From assembly GCA_023248365.1 (NCBI GenBank), contig JAHFER010000145.1, positions 1 to 5,088 of the forward strand: DNA of 5,088 nt, written 5' to 3'. This document shows, in pieces, positions 1-5,088 of the stretch (positions are counted from its first letter, which is position 1; every line of letters starts with the position of its first letter). Under the pieces are notes generated by a model. The model worked only from the letters and a program-made list of their open reading frames with translations, ran no database searches and was not told where the DNA came from. This stretch comes from Nitrospirota bacterium. Its GTDB lineage: Bacteria; Nitrospirota; 9FT-COMBO-42-15; HDB-SIOI813. The position numbers and the translations under genes are program-made.

Positions 1-1
1 T

Positions 2-976
2 ATGAGAGACCGCTCTGCGTCTACAGCGGTTCTTTTAATAAATCTTGGCGGCCCGGATTCTTTAGATGCAGTAGAACCATTCCTTTATAACCTCTTTTCT
101 GACTCAGATATAATGGGGTATAACCGTTTTATATTAAAGCCGCTTGCAAAATTTATCTCAAGAAAAAGGTCACCGCAGGTAAAAGAATTCTACAAACTCA
201 TAGGCGGGAGGTCCCCTATCTTAGAGCTTACAAATCAGCAGGGAGAGGCGCTTAGAAAGCAACTGTCCATGTCTAAGACGGGCAGATATGAGGTCTTTGT
301 TGCCATGCGTTACTGGCGTCCTTTGATTGAGGACGTTGTGAAAAAAATGCTGACACTTCCATTGAAAAAGATTATAGTACTCCCGCTCTATCCGCATTAC
401 TCAGTTACAACCACAGGATCAACCCTTAATGAATTTAACCGCATATGGAGGCGGATTGGTAATTCTTCAATTGAGGTAAGCGTTGTAAAGGAGTGGTATG
501 AGAATCCTCTGTATATAGATGCAATGTGTGAGAGGATACATAAGGCTATGGACTTAAATAAACTTGATTTTGAGAGTTGCCATATAGTGTTCAGCGCCCA
601 CGGAATACCTTTGAGGTTTATAGAGAAGGGTGACCCATATGCAAAACACATTGAACAAACTGTAAGTCTTATATCAGAACGACTTGGTCCGAATGGAAAT
701 TATCACCTGTGCTATCAGAGCCGTGTAGGGCCTTTAAAATGGCTTGGACCTTATACTGAAGAGATGTTAAAAGAACTGGGGAGTAAGGGCGTAAAGAAGG
801 TTCTATTAGTCCCAATAAGTTTTGTATCGGATCATTTAGAGACACTCTATGAGATGGATATCCTGTACAAAGAGGCCGCATTAAGGCACGGCATAACGCA
901 TTACTACAGGGCGCCGGCATTAAACGATTCACCGTTGCTGATAGAAGCGTTAAAAGATATTGTCTTGAAAGGATAA
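2..976 (+). CDS. hemH: Ferrochelatase (terminal haem-synthesis iron insertion)
   Basis: Cytoplasmic or membrane-associated enzyme that inserts Fe2+ into a porphyrin at or near the end of haem synthesis. The 324 residues match the usual family length of about 310-340. Visible family marks, in order, are the N-terminal LLINLGGPDS (residues 11-20), the AMRYW segment near 101-105, LPLYPHYS near 127-134, FSAHGIP with the metal-site histidine H200, CYQSR at 237-241, and SFVSDHLETL with the conserved H278 and glutamate E280. There is no C-terminal iron-sulphur extension. The ATG at base 2 fits the normal distance to LLINLGGP, but the ribosome binding site is off the window, so a slightly earlier start cannot be excluded. 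The stop abuts the hemY start, so the two are co-transcribed; hemE would be a usual upstream neighbour but is not visible. Whether the substrate is protoporphyrin or coproporphyrin cannot be read from sequence; the adjacent oxidase is compatible with both routes. Confidence 0.95.
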   Translation: MRDRSASTAVLLINLGGPDSLDAVEPFLYNLFSDSDIMGYNRFILKPLAKFISRKRSPQVKEFYKLIGGRSPILELTNQQGEALRKQLSMSKTGRYEVFVAMRYWRPLIEDVVKKMLTLPLKKIIVLPLYPHYSVTTTGSTLNEFNRIWRRIGNSSIEVSVVKEWYENPLYIDAMCERIHKAMDLNKLDFESCHIVFSAHGIPLRFIEKGDPYAKHIEQTVSLISERLGPNGNYHLCYQSRVGPLKWLGPYTEEMLKELGSKGVKKVLLVPISFVSDHLETLYEMDILYKEAALRHGITHYYRAPALNDSPLLIEALKDIVLKG

Positions 977-2355
977 ATGGAAAAGATTCTTATAATCGGC
1001 GGCGGCATCTCCGGCCTTACTACAGCCTACTGGCTGGACAAGAAGGGTCTTGACGTAACCGTTATTGAAAAGGAAAACAGGGGAGGCGGTTCAATCCGCA
1101 CTGAGAAAGACAGCGGGTATCTCATTGAATGCGGCCCTAATTCCACTCTTGATACATTTGTTGAAATTGATGACCTCTGTAAGGACCTGGGGATTTTTAA
1201 AGATAAGATAGATGCAAGTGATAATGCGAAAAACCGCTACGTTGTAAGAGACGGCAGATTAAGGCCGCTTCCAACCGGACCTCTTCAGTTTATCACCACA
1301 GATTTGTGGAGCATCCAGGGTAAGCTTCGCCTGATGTGCGAACCATTTATAAAAAAATACAACGGAAGTTCAGATGAGACAATTGCTCAGTTTGTTGTCA
1401 GAAGAACAGGTCAGGAATTTCTTGATTATGCAATAGACCCTTTTGTCACCGGTGTCTTCGCAGGAGACCCATCACGTCTCTCCCTTAAAAGCTGTTTCCC
1501 AAAGATGTATTCATTGGAACAGGACTACGGAGGCCTGTTAAAAGGCGGTATCTTCGGTAAGAGGAAAAAGACAGAACCAAAGCGGAAGATGAAGTTAATA
1601 TCGTTTGTGAATGGCCTTCAAACGATTCCGGATACCATAAGTAAAATCCTCGGAGACCGGTTTATAAAAGGGAGCAGTGTTACATCTTTAAGGATGGACA
1701 GAGACAACAGGTTTGAAGTTACCTGCCAGGATGTTAAATATAAAGAGGTCTTCAGGTGCGATAAAGTGATATTTGCCACACCGGCATGGGTTACAGCCGG
1801 CATTGTTCAACCCCTGTCAGAAACATTGGCCGCTGCTCTGAAGCAGATAGAATATGTCCCTGTAGTAATCATCTTTACCGGTTACGGCAGAAAAAAGATA
1901 AAACACCCGCTTGATGGTTTTGGTTTTCTTATTCCATCAAAAGAGTCAAAGAAGACGGGATATAACATACTTGGAAGCATCTGGAGTTCCACTGTATTCC
2001 CTGGAAGGGCGGGTGCCGGCAATGTGGCATTTACAAATATACTCGGAGGAGGAAGGAAGCCAGACATCCTGAAATATGATGACAAAGAATTATTGGACAT
2101 GACATTAATGGATTTAAATGCAATACTCGGCATTAATGAACAACCAGATTTCATCCGCATCATCCGTCAGCCCATGGCCATACCACAATACACCATCGGA
2201 CATCAGGACAGGATAGATGTAATAAAAAGAGAGCTGGCTAAAATAAAGGCCTTTACCTCGCAGGAAATTATATTAACGGAGTTTCAGTAGGCCACTGCAT
2301 AGCAGAGGCAACGAGGCTGGCTGGGGAAATAAGTGATGAGCTAACGCATGACTAA
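977..2355 (+). CDS. hemY: Protoporphyrinogen/coproporphyrinogen oxidase, FAD type, with a 3' frameshift
   Basis: FAD-dependent oxidase that converts the porphyrinogen to the porphyrin used by HemH. The N-terminus is a dinucleotide-binding fold: IIGGGISGL (residues 6-14), the ribose-binding E31, then GGGSIRT and CGPNS. GVFAGDPSRLSLKSCFPKMY, in the middle of the protein, is typical of HemY. The ATG follows the hemH TAA with no gap, and an AAAGGA at 968-973 inside hemH serves as ribosome binding site, so translation is probably coupled. The uninterrupted frame ends at 2290 with 13 unconserved residues after K424. One base out of phase, from 2248 to the TAA at 2353-2355, a 35-codon stretch reads GLYLAGNYINGVSVGH followed by CIAEATRLAGEISDEL, the expected FAD-binding C-terminus. 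The restored protein would be 459 residues, normal for the family. Without this tail the enzyme would probably be inactive. Identity is certain; whether the break is real is not. Confidence 0.93.
2240..2250 (+). other. Frameshift site in hemY (one base short, or -1 slippage)
   Basis: In the upstream frame the codons are AAA ATA AAG GCC. The conserved C-terminus requires AAA ATA AAA GGC, so one A appears to be missing from the A run at 2245-2247. A ribosome slipping back one base on A AAG would restore the same reading, since AAG re-pairs as AAA and GGC follows. I see only a weak purine stretch (AAGAGAG, about 2226-2232) and no strong hairpin downstream, so a homopolymer sequencing error or recent mutation is likelier than programmed frameshifting. 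Confidence 0.8.
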
Positions 2356-3587
2356 TACAAAAAACCAAACAGCCACAGCGGTATTTTATTTCTGACCCCG
2401 ATTTCTATATCATCCACAGCCAGAAAAGAGTTTTTGACATCCTTGATCTGTCTGAAGTCCTTGTTTTTCCCTCCAACTTCAAAACTATATTTTCCGTCAA
2501 TCATGAAATCTCCCTGATCAGGTGTTGAAACCTTGTGTAAGGAATTTGACATATTCAGAAAGAAGGTCTCCCTTAAGTTACCAATATTTGCCGGCATCCG
2601 GCCCGATATTGCATAGATCAAATTAGGGTTGTTCAGGTATATCTTCTCAGGTTTTTCAAGCTCCCGAAGTCCCCTCCCTGCCTTTGAAACAGTAAGGATT
2701 ATTCCTGCATCTTCAAGGTATTTCAGATAAGTTTTTAAAGTCCGCTCATCGCCGACATCAAGCAAATTCTTCAATTTCCTAAGATCCGGAGAAAAGGGGA
2801 CTGATGCTGAAATTATGGACAGCAGCTTTTTTATTTTCTTTATGCTGTTGCCGCTTAAGGAAGGGTATATTGCAATCAAATCGCTTTCAAGGGTAGTATG
2901 CAAATTCTGTTCAAGTGTAATATAGAAAAGTTCTTTGTCCCTGAAGTCGCTGAAATAGGGATAGTACCCATGCTCAAGATACTCTTTAAAAAGTGCAAGT
3001 ATCTTATTTCCTTTTGTCTCGACATCGGTGATAATTTCATGTGCGATTCGCTGGTGGCTTTTGACTAAATTCTCAAGGCTGGTACTTTTAAGATCCATCC
3101 CAAGTGTAATCTCTATAAATTCCCTGAATGACATCCCGAACATTCTGTAAACTACAGCCCTCCTGCTCAGGTCCCGGCTCCCCTTATAAATCTCAAGCGC
3201 TGAACTCCCGGATGCTATTATAGTAAGCTTGGGAAATGTATCATAGATGCTTTTCAGTTCAGTTGACCATGAGGGATATTTGTGTATCTCGTCAAAACAA
3301 ACCATTTCGCCGCCCAGGTTGTAGAATTGCCCGGCAATCTCATAAAGGGAATGGTTTCCTACAATAAAATGGTCTGCCTGTACATATATAGCTTTGTTTG
3401 TAAAAAAGTCATTATCATAAGAAGACAAAATATGTTGTATAATGGCAGTGGTTTTTCCAACCCCGCGCTGGCCAACTACAATAGAAAAACGGCTCTTAAA
3501 GGGATCTGTTTTCAGGAAATACCTGAGGTAGCTCCGGTTATTTATCCGCAGGAAATCCTGACTGAGATGGAAAAGCTCTTCCAGCAA
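2352..3587 (-). CDS. Stand-alone ATPase with AAA_14-like and DUF4143-like domains
   Basis: A 411-residue P-loop ATPase of the AAA_14/DUF4143 type; the cellular role of this family is not established. Walker A is GQRGVGKT (39-46), Walker B is CFDE (97-100) followed by IHKYPSW, and a sensor-like IIASGSSA lies at 123-130. Arginines R138, R142 and R143 in GSRDLSRRAVVYR are candidate arginine fingers. A winged-helix-like segment (about 275-300, LKTYLKYLEDAGII) leads to the C-terminal part with KIYLNNPNLIYAI and a PD-(D/E)XK-like region, D360 ... E370-V-G-G-K374. The start is TTG: AGGAGG lies six bases upstream, in-frame stops occur just above it, and the first methionine codon after it is at residue 95. 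No signal peptide or membrane segment is seen. The 3' end overlaps the restored hemY end by four bases, tail to tail. The gene has its own promoter and an operator-like region. It is probably an accessory gene, not part of the haem or queuosine sets. Confidence 0.88.
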   Translation of the reverse strand: MLEELFHLSQDFLRINNRSYLRYFLKTDPFKSRFSIVVGQRGVGKTTAIIQHILSSYDNDFFTNKAIYVQADHFIVGNHSLYEIAGQFYNLGGEMVCFDEIHKYPSWSTELKSIYDTFPKLTIIASGSSALEIYKGSRDLSRRAVVYRMFGMSFREFIEITLGMDLKSTSLENLVKSHQRIAHEIITDVETKGNKILALFKEYLEHGYYPYFSDFRDKELFYITLEQNLHTTLESDLIAIYPSLSGNSIKKIKKLLSIISASVPFSPDLRKLKNLLDVGDERTLKTYLKYLEDAGIILTVSKAGRGLRELEKPEKIYLNNPNLIYAISGRMPANIGNLRETFFLNMSNSLHKVSTPDQGDFMIDGKYSFEVGGKNKDFRQIKDVKNSFLAVDDIEIGVRNKIPLWLFGFLY

Positions 3588-3593
3588 AACTGT

Positions 3594-3599
3594 CCTCCT
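3594..3599 (-). promoter_or_regulatory. Strong ribosome binding site that fixes a TTG start
   Basis: AGGAGG on the - strand, six bases before TTG at 3587-3585. In-frame TGA and TAG occur a little further upstream with no ATG or GTG in between, so this site decides the ATPase start. Its first base is also the outer base of the inverted repeat at 3599-3620. Confidence 0.85.
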
Positions 3600-3620
3600 G
3601 ATAGTATTGAGATACTATCA
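3599..3620. promoter_or_regulatory. Perfect 9-bp inverted repeat over the -10 box and start point (operator candidate)
   Basis: Arms TGATAGTAT (3599-3607) and ATACTATCA (3612-3620) are exact reverse complements with a four-base spacer, TGAG. The element covers most of the -10 box and the predicted start point, and it ends at the ribosome binding site. A dimeric repressor bound here would block transcription. A mRNA hairpin is less likely, because transcription should start inside the element. Confidence 0.65.
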
Positions 3621-3645
3621 TAACAGGTATATAATGGTATTGCAA
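3617..3645 (-). promoter_or_regulatory. Predicted sigma70-type promoter of the ATPase gene
   Basis: On the - strand, TTGCAA (3645-3640) is separated by exactly 17 bases from TATGAT (3622-3617). Both boxes are close to the consensus and the spacing is ideal. Transcription would begin near 3610, giving a leader of about 23 bases that holds only the ribosome binding site. This is a prediction from box match and position. Confidence 0.72.
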
Positions 3646-3650
3646 TACTA
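3635..3650. promoter_or_regulatory. Second palindromic operator-like copy over the -35 box
   Basis: Contains the perfect 12-bp palindrome GTATTGCAATAC (3637-3648). Read on the - strand, the 16-base stretch TAGTATTGCAATACCA matches TAGTATCTCAATACTA of the element at 3602-3617 in 13 of 16 positions. The centres are 33 bp apart, about three helical turns, so two bound dimers would sit on nearly the same face. Confidence 0.6.
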
Positions 3651-3719
3651 CTAACAGGCAGCGACCCCTATTCACGGATTTTTAAAAAGAACGGTTAAGA
3701 TGCTTTAGTTCACGGAGGG

Positions 3720-4124
3720 TCAGGCCTGCCCTGAGCGAAGTCGAAGGGGTGGGGATGGGTTATTTTCAGAAGAAACCTTTATAATCGTCTTCACATTCCC
3801 CCTCGGATTCCAGTCACCGACCACTTCAATCTTCCTCGGTTCGAGCAATCTCTTGAGATCATCATATATCTTGTTTGTTGCGGATTCGTGGGAGATGTGC
3901 TGGTCGCGGAATTTGTTGAGGTAGAGTTTTAATGACTTTAGTTCCACTATGAATTTATCCGGGATGTAATTTATCTTTATCGTAGCATAATCAGGATAGC
4001 CAGACCTGGGGCAGAGGCAGGAAAATTCAGGGAATGATATATCAATTGCATAGTCTCTGTCCTGACAGGAATTCTCCCAGCGCTCCAGTTCAGCATTTTT
4101 TATCTCTTCTTCACCGTATCTCAT
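3720..4124 (-). CDS. queF: NADPH-dependent 7-cyano-7-deazaguanine (preQ0) reductase, short single-domain type
   Basis: Cytoplasmic reductase of the T-fold family that converts the nitrile preQ0 to the amine preQ1 with NADPH, in queuosine synthesis for tRNA wobble position 34. The frame has 134 residues. FSCLCPRSGYPDYA (34-47) carries the catalytic cysteine C38 and the proton-relay aspartate D45. ELKSLKLYLNKFRDQ (61-75) is the QueF signature, and H79-E80 is the substrate-binding pair. GDWNPRG (103-109) is near the end of the core. The ATG at 4124 is preceded by AGGAGAG at a suitable spacing. The last 10 to 12 residues (PPLRLRSGQA) are encoded by a dispersed repeat and are not family-like; the native end was probably near residue 122. 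It is the single-domain form, not the double-domain E. coli type. It lies downstream of queG on the same strand, 196 bases apart. Confidence 0.94.
   Translation of the reverse strand: MRYGEEEIKNAELERWENSCQDRDYAIDISFPEFSCLCPRSGYPDYATIKINYIPDKFIVELKSLKLYLNKFRDQHISHESATNKIYDDLKRLLEPRKIEVVGDWNPRGNVKTIIKVSSENNPSPPLRLRSGQA
3723..3752 (-). repeat. Dispersed short repeat forming the 3' end of queF
   Basis: The core at 3729-3748, CCCTGAGCGAAGTCGAAGGG on the + strand, resembles a short repeat that I recall as scattered between genes of many unrelated bacterial genomes (pattern CCTGAGC, a few variable bases, GTCGAAGG). Here it lies in frame and gives queF the tail PPLRLRSGQA and its stop codon. Family assignment is from memory; copies elsewhere in this genome cannot be seen. 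Confidence 0.55.
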
Positions 4125-4153
4125 TTTTTTCTCTCCTGAATATTTAAACGGAA

Positions 4154-4224
4154 AACCGCAGAGTACACAGAGGTAAAATATAAATTAAAAATCCAGAGGT
4201 TTTCTTTCGTTCTCTGTGACCTCG
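4154..4224. repeat. CACAGAG-type inverted repeat, unit 1 (queG-queF intergenic)
   Basis: The left arm at 4154-4174 reads AACCGCAGAGTACACAGAGG on the + strand. The right arm near 4209-4224 (TTCTCTGTGACCTCG) is an imperfect reverse complement of it, with AT-rich sequence between. Such arm pairs resemble non-coding miniature elements. No gene fits inside. With unit 2, this accounts for most of the 196 bases between the two que genes. Confidence 0.5.
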
Positions 4225-4271
4225 TAATTTTAAAGTTTGCAAGTAGTTAAGATAATAGAAGCATAACATAA

Positions 4272-4350
4272 GAGTGCACAGAGAAAGCCATAAAAAGAGG
4301 TTTTTCCCCATTCTTTAATATTAATCTGTTTCTCTGTGTGCTCTGTGGTT
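4272..4350. repeat. CACAGAG-type inverted repeat, unit 2 (reaches into the queG 3' end)
   Basis: The left arm at 4272-4287 (GAGTGCACAGAGAAAG) faces the right arm at 4325-4350 (TTTCTCTGTGTGCTCTGTGG). The right arm is also the reverse complement of the outer left arm at 4154, with 17 of 19 bases matching, so 4154-4350 could equally be one longer nested element. The right arm codes for the last nine residues of QueG. Confidence 0.5.
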
Positions 4351-5088
4351 ATCCCTATCATCTCCTGCATTCTCAATAGCAACCTTAACATTTCTAATAA
4401 ATCTTTTCCATTTAATCCTCTTGATTGGATTATTATTAAACATGGTATTGAATTGTTCTTCGTTTATATCAATCAGATCCTCAAGCAGTGGTGAGTTTAA
4501 ATCCCTCCTGGGCTGGAATGCCGGTTCTTTAGATATGGGAGCACTGTTATTCCCCTGATTCCCTATATTCCAATGACATGCCCACTGACAGTCATCACAT
4601 CCGAATATCCTGTTTCCAATGAGAGGCCGTAATTCTGAAGGTATATCTCCCTTTAACTCTCCGAGAAGATATGCAATGCACCGCCGGGCATCCACCACAT
4701 AAGGTGCTATAATGGCACTTGTCGGGCAGGCATCAATACACGCTGTACAACTACCGCAATAATCTAAGGACTCTTCATCAAAATCAAGTTCTGTATCAAG
4801 TAGCAATACGCCAAATAGCTGCCAGGAGCCTTCATCTTTAGTAACTATAATAGAATGTTTCCCCATCCACCCTATGCCTGCCTTTACAGCAAGGGCCTTT
4901 TCCGGTACAGGGCCGCTGTCCACGTAAATCCTGCCTTGCACTTTTCCTTTTGTAATGATATTAATCTGTGAAAGCAGGTCTTTTAACCTTGATTCAATAA
5001 CAGTATGATAATCTTCATTGAGGGCATAGTTGGCAATGTATCCTAATGACGGATTATCAAGACTTTTTCTATGTTCTTCACCTGGGAA
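4321..5088 (-). CDS. queG: Epoxyqueuosine reductase, 5' end beyond the window
   Basis: Cytoplasmic iron-sulphur, cobalamin-dependent enzyme that reduces epoxyqueuosine in tRNA to queuosine, the last step of the pathway. The frame is open to the window edge, so 255 C-terminal residues are visible and roughly the first 60-100 are missing. The GTG at 4941 is an internal valine, not the start, because family-like sequence (YIANYALNEDYH) precedes it. Visible marks, numbered from the first visible residue, are YVDSGP with D57, AGIGWMGKHS, the ferredoxin-like cluster CGSCTACIDACP (C111, C114, C117, C121), C137, and the second cluster set GCDDCQWAC (C164, C167, C171). After C171, HWN replaces the usual PWN. 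RNVKVAIENAG ends the core, and the last nine residues (NHRAHRETD) come from a repeat arm. It lies upstream of queF on the same strand, probably in the same transcription unit. Confidence 0.94.
   Translation of the reverse strand, partial: FPGEEHRKSLDNPSLGYIANYALNEDYHTVIESRLKDLLSQINIITKGKVQGRIYVDSGPVPEKALAVKAGIGWMGKHSIIVTKDEGSWQLFGVLLLDTELDFDEESLDYCGSCTACIDACPTSAIIAPYVVDARRCIAYLLGELKGDIPSELRPLIGNRIFGCDDCQWACHWNIGNQGNNSAPISKEPAFQPRRDLNSPLLEDLIDINEEQFNTMFNNNPIKRIKWKRFIRNVKVAIENAGDDRDNHRAHRETD

Noticed and set aside
2223..2290. Programmed -1 frameshifting in hemY as a firm call
   Set aside because: A slippery A AAG is present, but there is no good upstream Shine-Dalgarno stimulator or clear downstream hairpin, and no known precedent in this gene, so it is kept only as an alternative.
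3282..3623. 113-codon open frame on the + strand inside and beyond the ATPase gene
   Set aside because: It lies opposite clear Walker A and Walker B coding sequence, resembles no known protein, and its end overlaps the ATPase promoter and ribosome binding site. It is a shadow of the real gene.
3671..3715. Direct repeat TTCACGG at 3671-3677 and 3709-3715
   Set aside because: Seven bases at 38-base distance is close to chance level. It may belong to a repetitive element, but nothing in the window supports this.
4293..4306. AAAAAGAGGTTTTT as a terminator hairpin between queG and queF
   Set aside because: The stem is only A-T pairs with a four-base loop and has no GC-rich base, so it is too weak to call; it lies inside the repeat region.
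4125..4320. preQ1 riboswitch or own promoter before queF
   Set aside because: I could not find the stem and A-rich tail pattern of a preQ1 element, nor a -35/-10 pair with good spacing; the sequence is mostly CACAGAG repeat and AT-rich filler.
4154..4350. CRISPR array
   Set aside because: The repeated CACAGAG blocks alternate in orientation, vary in sequence and are unevenly spaced; there are no regular direct repeats with spacers.

Overview
The window is gene-dense bacterial DNA of moderate GC (low forties by eye). It carries the end of a haem-biosynthesis operon on the + strand. Facing it on the - strand are a stand-alone AAA-type ATPase gene and two queuosine (tRNA modification) genes. 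The haem enzymes are the FAD-type HemY oxidase and a ferrochelatase without a C-terminal extension. Together with the dispersed short repeats between genes, this suggests an uncultured Gram-negative lineage of the Nitrospirota or former Deltaproteobacteria kind. That assignment is an inference from gene style only and is weak.

Layout: 2-976 (+) is hemH, ferrochelatase. 977-2355 (+) is hemY/hemG, protoporphyrinogen oxidase, which starts directly after the hemH stop. Its reading frame is broken near the 3' end by a one-base shift at about 2245-2248. The open frame stops at 2290, but the conserved C-terminus of the family continues in another frame to 2355. 2352-3587 (-) is an ATPase with an N-terminal AAA_14-like domain and a C-terminal DUF4143-like domain. 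It has a well-formed sigma70-type promoter overlaid by two copies of a palindromic 16-bp element. 3720-4124 (-) is queF. 4125-4320 is intergenic and holds CACAGAG-type inverted repeats. 4321-5088 (-) is queG, whose 5' end lies beyond the window.

How the genes work together: HemY makes the aromatic porphyrin and HemH inserts iron, so these two adjacent genes encode terminal steps of haem synthesis. QueF makes preQ1 from preQ0 and QueG makes queuosine from epoxyqueuosine, so the two que genes serve early and last steps of the same tRNA wobble-base pathway. The ATPase has no evident link to either pathway and looks like an independently regulated accessory gene.

No clearly new multi-gene system is visible. 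The points most worth a second look are the hemY frameshift, the double palindrome over the ATPase promoter, and two places (the C-termini of QueF and QueG) where dispersed repeats have been absorbed into the coding sequence.
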